Shown piece by piece: positions 43,849 to 51,631 of a stretch of DNA of 64,000 bases (within the stretch, counting starts at the first letter, position 1; every line of letters begins with the position of its first letter). Source of the DNA: Enhydrobacter aerosaccus. GTDB taxonomy: Bacteria > Pseudomonadota > Alphaproteobacteria > Reyranellales > Reyranellaceae. The DNA lies in contig CAIKZO010000037.1 of NCBI GenBank assembly GCA_903832005.1, forward strand, positions 27,561 through 91,560. Direction: 5' to 3'. The notes beneath the pieces were generated by a model, which was not told the origin of the DNA, did not search any database, and was given only the letters and a program-made list of their open reading frames with translations. A program made the position numbers and the translations under genes.

Positions 43849-44067
43849 CTAGTTCTTTGCCTTGGTGCCACCCGTACCGCCGGCGCCACCTGCACCGCCA
43901 GCGCCGCCTTGTCCACCCTGGCCACCCTGACACGGGCCGCCGTCCTTGCCGGCGGGCGCCGCCGCGTTGCTTTGGACCTTCAGCAGGGGAGACGCGCGCT
44001 CATCCGGTGCCGCGCTGCCGAGCAAGAGGGCGAAGGTGCTTGCGGTGGAAACGAACGCCGAGATCAT
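43849..44067 (-). CDS. Small secreted Gly-rich protein
   Basis: 72 residues. GGGAGG lies 5 nt before ATG 44067. A signal-peptide-like start (MISAFVSTASTFALLLGSAA) is followed by a low-complexity tail of Gly-Gly-Ala and Gly-Gly-Thr repeats (QGGQGGAGGAGGAGGTGG) with a single Cys. Possibly secreted or wall-associated. Ends 12 nt after the convergent permease stop. Confidence 0.6.
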   Translation of the reverse strand: MISAFVSTASTFALLLGSAAPDERASPLLKVQSNAAAPAGKDGGPCQGGQGGQGGAGGAGGAGGTGGTKAKN

Positions 44068-44098
44068 GAGCGCCTCCCGTGATGTCTCGTCGATCTTC

Positions 44099-44695
44099 CT
44101 ACGCCAGATGGCCGGCGATCAACCGCGAGACTTCGTCGGCCCGAGTGTTCGCGAACATGTGGCTGTCGCTGGCGATGACCTGAAGTCGCGCGTTCGGCAT
44201 GCGCGCCAGGAGATGCTGGCCGACGGCGAGCGGGCTGATCGGGTCGGCGTCGGCCCAGATCAGCAGGATCGGGCAGCCGATGCGTTCGACCGGCAGAGGG
44301 GCTGCGACGCCGCGTTCGAGGATCCAGGCCGGCGCCTCGGGATGGAGGCGGCGGTAGTCGGGCCGCCAGTCGGCTCCGCCGAAGGCCGCCACGTCGACGC
44401 CGCCCGACGTCGCCGTCAGCACCAGCCGGCGCACCTTGGTCGGGTGGGCAAGGGCCAGACGCACGGCGATCATGCCGCCTATCGACTGCGCGACGAGGTC
44501 GACGCGACCTTCGAGCCTGCCTTCGACCAGGCGCACCAGATCGTCGTAGCTATTGATGGCCCGATCGGGCGGCTGGGCGCCGAGCCCTGGCCAGCCGAAG
44601 AAGTGCTTCGTCCAGTCGGCCGGTAACCGCGATCCGACCGGCTTCCAGAAGTCGGGCGACGCGCCGGTGCCGGGCAGGAAGAAGACGGTGCTCAT
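44099..44695 (-). CDS. Alpha/beta hydrolase
   Basis: 198 residues, compact alpha/beta-hydrolase fold. The N-terminal FFLPGTGASPDFWKPVG holds the oxyanion loop, the nucleophile elbow is AQSIGGMIAV (Ser), the acid is in IWADADPISP, and the base in ASDSHMFAN (His). Shorter than the usual 250-300 residues because the lid is small. Substrate unknown, probably a small ester or lactone. Confidence 0.87.
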   Translation of the reverse strand: MSTVFFLPGTGASPDFWKPVGSRLPADWTKHFFGWPGLGAQPPDRAINSYDDLVRLVEGRLEGRVDLVAQSIGGMIAVRLALAHPTKVRRLVLTATSGGVDVAAFGGADWRPDYRRLHPEAPAWILERGVAAPLPVERIGCPILLIWADADPISPLAVGQHLLARMPNARLQVIASDSHMFANTRADEVSRLIAGHLA

Positions 44696-44754
44696 CGGCC
44701 GAGCTTACGACGCAGGCCCATGCAACGGAATTGCCGCGCCGTCGTTGGGTGTCC

Positions 44755-44919
44755 ATGCGTCCCCTGACTGCCATGCTGATCGTCGTCGCGTTTCTCGCGG
44801 CGATCGGCGGTTTGATGAGCGGCCGTTCGCCAGGAGGGCCGTCTGTCTGGTCGTTGCACCGGCAGCCGGCGCGGGCTCCACATTATCCGCCCGTGGGCCG
44901 TGGCCCGATCCAGACCTGA
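44755..44919 (+). CDS. Possible small single-helix membrane protein
   Basis: 54 residues from ATG 44755: a hydrophobic helix (AMLIVVAFLAAIGGLM) then a Pro- and Arg-rich soluble tail ending PPVGRGPIQT. No good ribosome site is visible. Lies in a 316-nt region between the hydrolase and the next membrane protein. Similar in design to the small protein at 49127. Confidence 0.35.
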   Translation: MRPLTAMLIVVAFLAAIGGLMSGRSPGGPSVWSLHRQPARAPHYPPVGRGPIQT

Positions 44920-44929
44920 AAGCCCGTCG

Positions 44930-45007
44930 ATGCGGGCCATCCTGATCACGCTCGCCACGGTTTTCGTCGCCGGCTGTTTGATCGTGCTGATGGCTCGCGG
45001 CGGCTGA
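44930..45007 (+). CDS. Possible very small membrane peptide
   Basis: 25 residues, MRAILITLATVFVAGCLIV then LMARGG: one hydrophobic helix with one Cys in a lipobox-like AGC. Begins 10 nt after the previous small frame's stop. Too short to call with confidence; may be chance. Confidence 0.22.
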   Translation: MRAILITLATVFVAGCLIVLMARGG

Positions 45008-45011
45008 CGTC

Positions 45012-45524
45012 TCAGCCCGCTTTGCGGCGCCCGTCCTCGGTCATGTCGAGATGGATCGTGCGCGGGGCGGTGTACCACCAGATGGTGATGGCGCGGCCGA
45101 CGATGTAGGCGGCAAGGAAGGACGCTGAGGCGCCCAGCACGCCGAATTTGCTCGACTGGCGAGTCATCAGGTCTGACGTCACCAGGCGGGCGATCGCGAG
45201 TAGCAACAGCAGCGCGGCTGCGCCAAAGCCGTCGAACGTCCGCTGCACCTTGACCACACGGCGTTCGTAATCCTTCACTGCGGTCAGGATCACGCCTGCG
45301 CCGAGACCCGCCGCAAAACCCAGGATGATGGCGATGACCCACAGCTCGACCCGCTTGCCCGGCGAGACGATCAGCAGCGCCGAGGCGACCAAGATGGCGA
45401 GCGCCGGCGGTACGCTGAAACCGGCGCCGGACGCCGGGCGCTCGACCAGCTCGTGGCGCAGTGACCACAGGCAGATCGCGGCCAGCAGGACGACCAGGAT
45501 GTGGAGATAGAGAATGCTATGCAT
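45012..45524 (-). CDS. Membrane protein of unknown function
   Basis: 170 residues with about four hydrophobic segments (SILYLHILVVLLAAICLWSL, LAILVASALLIVSP, VIAIILGFAAGLGAGVIL, AAALLLLLAIARLV) and a basic/acidic tail EDGRRKAG. No family recognised. Starts MHSIL, no cleavable signal obvious. Followed upstream by a 226-nt spacer before a small secreted-protein gene on the other strand; nothing recognisable in that spacer. Confidence 0.68.
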   Translation of the reverse strand: MHSILYLHILVVLLAAICLWSLRHELVERPASGAGFSVPPALAILVASALLIVSPGKRVELWVIAIILGFAAGLGAGVILTAVKDYERRVVKVQRTFDGFGAAALLLLLAIARLVTSDLMTRQSSKFGVLGASASFLAAYIVGRAITIWWYTAPRTIHLDMTEDGRRKAG

Positions 45525-45750
45525 GCGAGGGTCTTGAGCTGCGGCAGGTTCGATCGTTTCTTGGCCGGCCTCTCTCTAAAGACCAGCAAATTTCCGTAAT
45601 AATTGTCGCAAAGCCCCGGGTGGGCAACCCCCGAGTGCGCAAGGCTGAACACAAAGGCCGACCCGTAGAAGTGGCTCCCAGTTGCAGTCTCTGTATGGGC
45701 AACGCCATGGCCTCAGGGGCCGTTCCTTCTCCAGAGAAGGAGGACACACC

Positions 45751-46023
45751 ATGAAGAGTGATCTTATTGTGGCGGGTGCCGTCTGTCTCGGCCTTGCTCT
45801 GGCGGGTACCGCGGCCGCTCAACCGGGCGACATCGCCTATTGCACGGCCTTGAGCCACAGCTACACCAAGTATGTCGCCGATCCGAACAGTCCGCGGAAC
45901 CCGACCAATCCGCCGGCGGACGTCGCCACGGCGGAGTCGAAGTGCGACTCCGATCCGGGGGCGGCCATTCCGGTGCTCGAGCACGCGCTGACCGACCGGA
46001 AGATCACACTGCCGGTCCGCTAA
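45751..46023 (+). CDS. Small secreted two-cysteine protein, copy 1
   Basis: 90 residues from ATG 45751, preceded by GAAGGAGGA. Signal peptide MKSDLIVAGAVCLGLALAG to TAAAQ, then a mature domain with GDIAYCTALSHSYTKYV, ATAESKCDSDPGAAIPVLEH and ITLPVR. Two Cys about 40 residues apart probably form one disulfide. Same family as the genes at 48765 and 50291. Function unknown. Its stop overlaps the convergent GNAT stop. Confidence 0.75.
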   Translation: MKSDLIVAGAVCLGLALAGTAAAQPGDIAYCTALSHSYTKYVADPNSPRNPTNPPADVATAESKCDSDPGAAIPVLEHALTDRKITLPVR

Positions 46024-46622
46024 TTCGCGAGGATCGGCACATGATCGCGTGACGCCATCGACAGTCCGCGTAGGCGCGGATCGGGCTCGATTTCGATCTG
46101 CCGCTTGAAAGGCACGAAGCCGGACCGCTTGTAGAAACCGACCGCGCTCGGATGATCGAGCGTGCAGGTATGGACCCAGAAGCGCCGGATCGGCCGGGCC
46201 CAGGCGATCTCGAGCGCGCGGTTCATCAGCCAGCGCGCGGCGCCGCCGCCGATCAGTCCGGCGCCGACGCCGAAGAAGGCGAGTTCGGCTTCTCCCTCGA
46301 CCCGGAAATCGAGCTCCAGCATTCCCTCGAACGCCCCGCCGGTTTCGAGGCCGTAGACCTCGACCTTGGGATGCTGGACGATCGCGGCGAGCTGGTCGTC
46401 GCTCATCAGCAGGCGCGAGAACCACAGCCACTGGTCGCCCATCTTGCCGTAGAGGGCGCGGTAGCTCTCGAGGTCCGGCCGCGCGAGGCGCTGCAGTTTC
46501 CACGGGCCGGCGATCCCGGGACGGGGCGCTGGCCGCTCGAACATTTCGAGAGACGTCACGACGGCGGCGATCCGATCGTTCGACACATCGTGCAGGCCGT
46601 CCGGCAGGTAGTCGGGTAGCAT
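46020..46622 (-). CDS. GNAT-family N-acetyltransferase
   Basis: 200 residues. The GNAT fold is seen in the C-terminal half: ELAFFGVGAGLIGGGAARWL (acetyl-CoA binding Q/RxxGxG/A-like loop), FWVHTCTLDHPSAVGFYKRSG, FVPFKRQ. The N-terminal region (RLARPDLESYRALYGKMGD) also fits. Transfers an acetyl group from acetyl-CoA to an amine. Target unknown. A remnant of a permease gene follows upstream (46658-46740). Confidence 0.86.
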   Translation of the reverse strand: MLPDYLPDGLHDVSNDRIAAVVTSLEMFERPAPRPGIAGPWKLQRLARPDLESYRALYGKMGDQWLWFSRLLMSDDQLAAIVQHPKVEVYGLETGGAFEGMLELDFRVEGEAELAFFGVGAGLIGGGAARWLMNRALEIAWARPIRRFWVHTCTLDHPSAVGFYKRSGFVPFKRQIEIEPDPRLRGLSMASRDHVPILAN

Positions 46623-46657
46623 TTTTGTATCCTTGTCTGCGCGGGCTCTATCATCCC

Positions 46658-46740
46658 GTCATCTTCGGATCGTAGGGCTAGCGCAAACCGTTGCCCAGCA
46701 TGTTGACGTCCCGCATCAGCGCGATGATCGAGAGGCCCGC
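46658..46740 (-). pseudogene. 83-nt remnant of a DppC-like permease gene 3' end
   Basis: This stretch matches 50751-50833, the 3' end of the DppC-like gene of importer 3, with only about 6 mismatches over 83 nt and no gaps. On the minus strand it corresponds to the permease tail around NMLGNGL. It ends exactly against the stop codon of the TPR gene. Probably a fragment left by duplication or rearrangement. Confidence 0.85.
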
Positions 46741-47328
46741 TCAGAGCCGCACGCCGAGCTTCGCCATGTTGTCCGCGATATTGTCCCAGATCGCCCGAGC
46801 CGCCGCGATATCGGCATTGCCACCGGCGATGTCGCCCTTGCGGCGCTTGGCGATGCCGCGGCCGAACAGGGATACGGCCAGCGCCGGTTCGATCTTCAGC
46901 GCGGCGTCGTAATAGGCGATCGCCGCGTCGAGGTGGTTCAGCTTCAGGTAGGCAAGTCCCAGACTGTCGAACGCACCGGCGTTGTTCGGCGCCAGGCGGA
47001 GGGACTCGCGGCAATCGGCGACAGCTAGGTCCAGCTTGCCGAGGATCGCCTCGTCGAAGCAGCGATTGTTGAAGGCGCGGGCATTCCCGGGGTCGAGCCT
47101 GATGACCTCCCCGTAGTCCTGTACCGCGCGATCATGTCGTCCCTCGCTGTCGTCGTCGATGCCGCGATCGAACAAGACGCTCACGCCGCGATCCGGCGCA
47201 TCGGCCTGCTCGTAGAGCGGCATCGCCCGGTCGGTGTCCCGCGCGATTGCCGCGCCGTGTGCCATGCCGGTGACGGGTTCCATCAATGCGAACGCCGCGC
47301 AGGCCATCGCGCCGAAGAGCTTGATCAT
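46741..47328 (-). CDS. Exported TPR-repeat protein
   Basis: 195 residues with a signal peptide (MIKLFGAMACAAFALM up to MAHGAA). At least three tetratricopeptide-like repeats follow: YGEVIRLDPGNARAFNNRCF, CRESLRLAPNNAGAFDSLGL and YDAALKIEPALAVSLFGRGI. TPRs bind partner proteins; no catalytic domain. Periplasmic adapter or hypothetical. Between LysR (upstream, same strand) and the permease remnant. Confidence 0.78.
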   Translation of the reverse strand: MIKLFGAMACAAFALMEPVTGMAHGAAIARDTDRAMPLYEQADAPDRGVSVLFDRGIDDDSEGRHDRAVQDYGEVIRLDPGNARAFNNRCFDEAILGKLDLAVADCRESLRLAPNNAGAFDSLGLAYLKLNHLDAAIAYYDAALKIEPALAVSLFGRGIAKRRKGDIAGGNADIAAARAIWDNIADNMAKLGVRL

Positions 47329-47384
47329 GCGGGATCAGGTGGGGCGCGGCGTCCCGCGATCCAAATGAATTGTCGGAATGGCGC

Positions 47385-48290
47385 TCAGTCGTGCGCGGAA
47401 AGAGAGCACTTCCTGTCGTGGACCTCCCGCGCGAGCTCGAGCCACACCTTGGCGGCGTGCGACAGATAGGCGTTGTGGCGCCAGATCATCGCCATGTGCC
47501 AGGCGGTCCCGGGTTCGATCAGCCGGACGTAGCGCACCCGGGGATTGCGCCGCCGCTCGGTGATCAGGCGCGGCAGGAAGGCGACACCGAGGCCGGCGCC
47601 GACCAGTTCGATGATGAAATCGATCTGGCCGCTGCGCGCGACGACCTCGGGCTCGTAGCCGCGCTGCTTGCAGCGGTTGAGGACGATGCGATTGAGGGCG
47701 AACCCGGTCTCGAACAGGACGAAGGGCAGGCTCCTCAGCTGGAGGAGATCCACCGACTCCTCTGCGGCCAGCGGATGATCGGCCGCGAGCACCGCCATCA
47801 GCGGCTCGTTGCACAGCTCCTGCCATTCGAAGTCTTCCGCCACCGGCAGCAGCACGCCGGCGAGATCGATCTCGCCGGCCAGGAGGATTTCCTTCAGGCG
47901 GTCGCCGCCGTGTTCGGTCAGCCGGACGTCGATGCCGGGATAGCGGTTGTGGTATTCGGCGAATGTCGTGGCAAACAGGATGCTGCCGGCGATCGGAGGC
48001 ATGCCGAGCCGCAACGTGCCGCGCTTGAGGCCGCGCAATTCGTCGAGTTCGATCTTGAGGTCGTCGCGTTCGGCCAGCATCGAGAGTGCGCGGCGATAGA
48101 CGACCTCGCCGGCCGAGGTCAGCGTGCTGCGATGGCCCGCGCGATCGAGCAAGGGCGCGCCGATCTCGTCCTCGAGCTGCTTAACGGCCTTGCTTACCGT
48201 CGACTGGGTCGCGAACACCGTCTTGGCGGCCTGCGAAAAGCCGCCTTGGCGGACGACTTCGACGAAAGCACGAAGAGTCCTGAGTTCCAT
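47385..48290 (-). CDS. LysR-family transcription regulator
   Basis: 301 residues from ATG 48290 (MELRTLRAFVEVVRQGGFSQ), the usual LysR N-terminus; the longer frame adds a non-homologous tail. Helix-turn-helix AAKTVFATQSTVSKAVKQLE, then the effector domain with RLGMPPIAGSILFATTFAEYH and LVGAGLGVAFLPRLITERR. Controls unknown targets; no divergent partner gene is intact at this end (only a gene remnant). Confidence 0.9.
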   Translation of the reverse strand: MELRTLRAFVEVVRQGGFSQAAKTVFATQSTVSKAVKQLEDEIGAPLLDRAGHRSTLTSAGEVVYRRALSMLAERDDLKIELDELRGLKRGTLRLGMPPIAGSILFATTFAEYHNRYPGIDVRLTEHGGDRLKEILLAGEIDLAGVLLPVAEDFEWQELCNEPLMAVLAADHPLAAEESVDLLQLRSLPFVLFETGFALNRIVLNRCKQRGYEPEVVARSGQIDFIIELVGAGLGVAFLPRLITERRRNPRVRYVRLIEPGTAWHMAMIWRHNAYLSHAAKVWLELAREVHDRKCSLSAHD

Positions 48291-48410
48291 GACATTCTCT
48301 AAGAGAATGGAGTGATGTCGCTCAATTGTGGCGTGGGTGTGCACGCTCCGATGCGACAAAAGCAGCGGCTACAACCTGCGAAACTGCTGTGGGTCTGCCA
48401 CGTGAATCCG

Positions 48411-48640
48411 CTACTGGCGCGCCAGCTTGTCTGGCGAAGAAGGTGTCGCCGTCGCCGTGCCGAAGCGTACGAGGTCGCCTTCCTGCAGTGTCTTCGGCGC
48501 GCTGTCGATCACGTGGTCTTGAGGAGAGAGGCCTGCCACCACTTCGAGGCTGTCGCCGGAGTCGCGGCCGAGACGCTCGAGGCGTTGAAGACCATGATCA
48601 GCGGCGGTGTAACGCGGCGCGGCTCGTCGATTCCCGACTT
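48411..48640 (-). pseudogene. Decayed C-terminus of an RND efflux adaptor (HlyD family)
   Basis: On the minus strand one frame reads LERLGRDSGDSLEVVAGLSP, then QDHVIDSAPKTLQEGDLVRF to a TAG at 48411. This matches the end of RND membrane-fusion proteins (LGRDxGDxxEVxxGLxxGDxVI). Upstream the match seems to jump to another frame (TPPLIMVFNAS), so the gene is truncated and frameshifted. It fills most of the 474-nt gap between LysR and the small secreted-protein gene; nothing else is seen there. Left end is sure, right end approximate. Confidence 0.55.
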
Positions 48641-48764
48641 TCCGGAACGGAATGGTTCGTAGTCGGACAATTCATTGGGCTTCGTTGCGGCGCGACATAA
48701 ATCGTCGGCGTAGGCACGCCCGGGGTCCGGGTTTGCCCACGTCACTCGAAAGGACAACGACACT

Positions 48765-49043
48765 ATGACTGCTGTGACCAGGCTTCTGATCGCGTGCGCC
48801 GCCGCCGCTCTGCCGCTTGCCGCCGCGATGGCCCCCCTCACCGCTGCCGCCCAGTCGGGCGACGCTGCCTACTGCAAGGCGTTGACCAATGCCTACAGGA
48901 GCACCGTTCCCAAGGCGCAGACGCCGACGGCCACGGTGCCCGTCGCGATCGCCAAGTGCGAGGCCGGCGATCCGGCCGCCGGCATTCCGGCGCTCGAACA
49001 GGCGCTGAAGGATGCGCAGGTCACGTTGCCGCGGCGCGGCTAG
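48765..49043 (+). CDS. Small secreted two-cysteine protein, copy 2
   Basis: 92 residues. Signal peptide TRLLIACAAAALPLAAAM ending AAAQ, then SGDAAYCKALTNAYRSTVP, VAIAKCEAGDPAAGIPALEQ and ALKDAQVTLPRR. The pattern YC-xxL-xxxY then KC, GDPAA, IPxLExAL, TLPxR is the same as at 45751. AAAGGA about 10 nt before ATG. A strong hairpin (49059-49088) lies 15 nt after the stop. Confidence 0.75.
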   Translation: MTAVTRLLIACAAAALPLAAAMAPLTAAAQSGDAAYCKALTNAYRSTVPKAQTPTATVPVAIAKCEAGDPAAGIPALEQALKDAQVTLPRRG

Positions 49044-49058
49044 CAGCCCAAGGAGAAA

Positions 49059-49088
49059 AAGAGCCGGTGGACCCGTCCACCGGCTCTT
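49059..49088. terminator. Strong 13-bp hairpin, probable terminator
   Basis: Perfect 13-nt arms (AAGAGCCGGTGGA and TCCACCGGCTCTT) with a CCCG loop, 15 nt after the small secreted-protein gene. On the plus strand it ends CTCTTCG; on the minus strand it is followed by a T5 tract. Likely terminates the upstream plus-strand transcript, or acts in both directions. Confidence 0.65.
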
Positions 49089-49126
49089 CGCGCTTCCCGC
49101 TCTCCGTGTTCCAGAGGCTACCCAAG

Positions 49127-49390
49127 ATGCGCGACGAATATCGTTGGACCGATCATGTGATCTCTTCCCGGCGGCTGCGGATCGAGTTCATCGCAACGCT
49201 CCTGATCCTGGCGATCGTGGGGACGCCAGTCTGGCTGGCGGGCCGCTCTGGGCCGGATCGTCCCAGCCATGTCGCCGCAGGAGCGGTTTCGACCGGGCGA
49301 GCGCCGAGCCTGGCGACGCTCGCCAAACCGCGCTTCCCGCCGCGGGACAAGAAGGCCCAGCAGGGCCTCGTATCGCCGGACCGCTGCTGA
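49127..49390 (+). CDS. Small single-helix membrane protein
   Basis: 87 residues from ATG 49127 with AGAGG about 9 nt upstream. An N-terminal soluble stretch (MRDEYRWTDHVISSRRLRIE), one helix (FIATLLILAIVGTPVWLAG) and a basic tail ending VSPDRC. The stop is 10 nt before the LysR gene. No family recognised. A real but unknown small protein is more likely than chance because the frame is open through the spacer, but evidence is modest. Confidence 0.45.
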   Translation: MRDEYRWTDHVISSRRLRIEFIATLLILAIVGTPVWLAGRSGPDRPSHVAAGAVSTGRAPSLATLAKPRFPPRDKKAQQGLVSPDRC

Positions 49391-49400
49391 GACTCGATGA

Positions 49401-50288
49401 ATGCATCGCGGCGACCTCGAGGATCTGACGGCCTTCGCAGCCGTCGCTGACGAACGAAGCTTTCGCGCGGCGGCATCGCGGGTCGGCGTCACGGCCTCGG
49501 CCCTCAGCCACACGATACGGCAACTGGAGGAGCGCCTGGGCGTCCGACTGCTGCATCGCACGACGCACAGCGTCTCGCTGACCGACGCGGGGCGGCGCCT
49601 GCTCGTGCGGCTGCGGCCGGCGATCGCCGAGATCACGTGCGCGCTGGAGGATCTCGATCAGGAGCGGCACCGGCCCTTCGGGCGGCTGCGCATCCACGCC
49701 AGTGCGGGGGCGGCGGCGATCGCGATCGCGCCGGTGTGGGATTGCTTCCTCGGGACCTATCCGGAGGTCCAGCTCGAGCTCGAGGTCGACGACGCGCCCG
49801 TCGACATCGTATCCAAGGGCTTCGATGCCGCGATAGGGATCAGGGAGCGGGCGGGGGCGGACATGATCGCCGTCCGGGTGACCGGGCCGGTGAAGATGGC
49901 GGTGGTGGGCGCGCCGGCCTATTTCGCGCGACGGCCCGCACCACAGACGCCGGACGATCTCACCCACCACAGCTGCATCCAGTATCGATGGGGCGACAGC
50001 GTCTACACCTGGCCCTTCCGCCGAAACGACAGGTCGCAGCGGATTGCGGTGCGCGGCCCGGTGACGGTCAACAGCTCCGGGCTGGCGGTTCGCGCGGCGA
50101 TCGACGGCATGGGCGTCGCCTGTGCGATCGACGTCCAGGCGGAGCCGTTCGTGCGATCGGGCGCGCTGGTCCGCGTGCTCGAGGACTGGCTGCCCTCGTA
50201 CGACGGCTACTTTCTCTATTATCCGGGCCGCCGGCAGGTCCCGACGGCGCTGCGCGCGCTGATCGACATGATCCGCGCGCGCCGCTAG
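49401..50288 (+). CDS. LysR-family transcription regulator
   Basis: 295 residues. Helix-turn-helix is AAASRVGVTASALSHTIRQL (residues 24-43) after MHRGDLEDLTAFAAVADERS; the C-terminal domain has RLRIHASAGAAAIAIAPVWD and LVRVLEDWLPSYDGYFLYYP, the CrgA/DmlR-like subgroup of LysR. It sits between small exported-protein genes and may control one of them; the copy-3 gene converges on it with a 2-nt gap. Confidence 0.9.
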   Translation: MHRGDLEDLTAFAAVADERSFRAAASRVGVTASALSHTIRQLEERLGVRLLHRTTHSVSLTDAGRRLLVRLRPAIAEITCALEDLDQERHRPFGRLRIHASAGAAAIAIAPVWDCFLGTYPEVQLELEVDDAPVDIVSKGFDAAIGIRERAGADMIAVRVTGPVKMAVVGAPAYFARRPAPQTPDDLTHHSCIQYRWGDSVYTWPFRRNDRSQRIAVRGPVTVNSSGLAVRAAIDGMGVACAIDVQAEPFVRSGALVRVLEDWLPSYDGYFLYYPGRRQVPTALRALIDMIRARR

Positions 50289-50290
50289 CG

Positions 50291-50605
50291 CTATTGCGTG
50301 TTGCCGGTCGTACCGGGCGACCGCGCGACGCCGTCACGCGGCGGCAGATCGAACTTCTGCGCCTTCATCTTGGTCTCGAGCGTGGCGATCGTCGCCTGGG
50401 TGTCGGTGCCGCAACGGCCGAGGGAGACGGTGTTGTCCGCCACTGGCGCCTCCTGCGAGGGCAGCATGCTCCCGTACGATTGGGCTAGCGTCTCGCAATA
50501 CTTGACGTCCGAGGGCGTTCCCCGGCCGGCGGCCTGTTGTGCTTCCGCGGCGAGGGGAAGGCCGAACGCCAGGCCCGCGATCACGCAATAGTTCATGACT
50601 CTCAT
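50291..50605 (-). CDS. Small secreted two-cysteine protein, copy 3
   Basis: 104 residues from ATG 50605 with GGGAG about 8 nt upstream. Signal peptide MNYCVIAGLAFGLPLAAEAQ, then TPSDVKYCETLAQSYGSMLP, SLGRCGTDTQATIATLETKM and FDLPPRDG. This copy is more divergent from 45751 and 48765 and has a longer C-terminal tail, but the YC, RC, TLE and LPxR positions line up. Confidence 0.7.
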   Translation of the reverse strand: MRVMNYCVIAGLAFGLPLAAEAQQAAGRGTPSDVKYCETLAQSYGSMLPSQEAPVADNTVSLGRCGTDTQATIATLETKMKAQKFDLPPRDGVARSPGTTGNTQ

Positions 50606-50740
50606 AACGCTTCACTCCCGATATGTCCGAAACGACAGGCTCGTCCTTGGGCCTGTGTCGAAACGAAGATGCCGGTTGGCTGCGGAGATGAGTAGCTGGT
50701 CTCTATTGCATGGCGTGCTGAGCGAGGCTCATGAACTTCG

Positions 50741-51631
50741 TTATCGTCCTGTCATCTTCGGGTCGTAGTGCTCGCGCAAACCGTTGCCCAGCATGTTGAC
50801 GCCCCACACCAGCGCGATGATCGAGAGGCCCGCGAAGTTGGCGATCCACGGCGCGATGAACAGGCGCGTGTTGCCTTCGGACAGGATGTTGCCCCAGGTC
50901 GCGGCGGGCTGCGGCAAGCCGAGGCCGAGGAAAGAGAGCGCCGTCTCCTGCAGGATCATCTGCGCCACCTGAAGCGTGGCGACCACGATCAGCACGGGCG
51001 CGACTTGTGGCAGGATGTGGCGGCGCATGACGTAGAAGTCGCCGCCGCCGTAGAGGTTCGCGGCCTCGACGAAGGGCCGCTGCACCAGCGAGCGCGTGAG
51101 GCCGAAGACCACGCGCGCGTAGACCATCCAGCGCGAGATGCCGAGCACCAGGATCAGGTTGATCGCATTGCCGCCCAGGGCCGCCACCATCAGGATGGCG
51201 AGCAATATGTCGGGGAAGGCCATCTGCGCATCGGCAAAGCGCATGATCGCCTGTTCGGTCCAGCCGCCCTTCAGGCCGGCGATGACGCCCGCGATACTGC
51301 CGATCAGCGCCGACAGCAGCATCGAGGCGACGCCGACCAGGATCGACAGGCGCGAGCCGTAGATCAGGCGCGAGAGCAGGTCGCGTCCATAGTTATCAGT
51401 GCCGAGGAAATGGCCCGCGACCGCCTTGTCCGACCAGAAGCCGGGCTTCAGCCGCAGCATCAGGTTCTGCGTGTCGGGATCGTAGGGCGCCAGCAGCGGC
51501 GCGAAGATCGCACACAGCACGGCGATCGCCAGGATCGCGCCGCCGACGCCGATCTTGAAGCGCTTGCCGAACAGCGTACGCCGCTTCTTCTTGGCCGACT
51601 TCATGGTGCTCGTCGTCATGTTCGTCGTCAT
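50741..51631 (-). CDS. Peptide-type ABC importer permease (DppC-like)
   Basis: 296-residue inner-membrane permease of importer 3. N-terminal helix (GGAILAIAVLCAIFAPLLAP), LGTDNYGRDLLSRLIYGSRL, coupling loop RPFVEAANLYGGGDFYVMRR, and ALSFLGLGLPQPAATWGNIL. Starts in a 4-nt overlap with the DppB-like gene. A fragment of its 3' end is found again at 46658-46740. Confidence 0.93.
   Translation of the reverse strand: MTTNMTTSTMKSAKKKRRTLFGKRFKIGVGGAILAIAVLCAIFAPLLAPYDPDTQNLMLRLKPGFWSDKAVAGHFLGTDNYGRDLLSRLIYGSRLSILVGVASMLLSALIGSIAGVIAGLKGGWTEQAIMRFADAQMAFPDILLAILMVAALGGNAINLILVLGISRWMVYARVVFGLTRSLVQRPFVEAANLYGGGDFYVMRRHILPQVAPVLIVVATLQVAQMILQETALSFLGLGLPQPAATWGNILSEGNTRLFIAPWIANFAGLSIIALVWGVNMLGNGLREHYDPKMTGR

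Noticed and set aside
45730..45750. Hairpin CCTTCT/AGAAGG near the ribosome site of the small secreted protein as a riboswitch
   Set aside because: Only 6 bp and it leaves the AGG of the Shine-Dalgarno free; likely chance.
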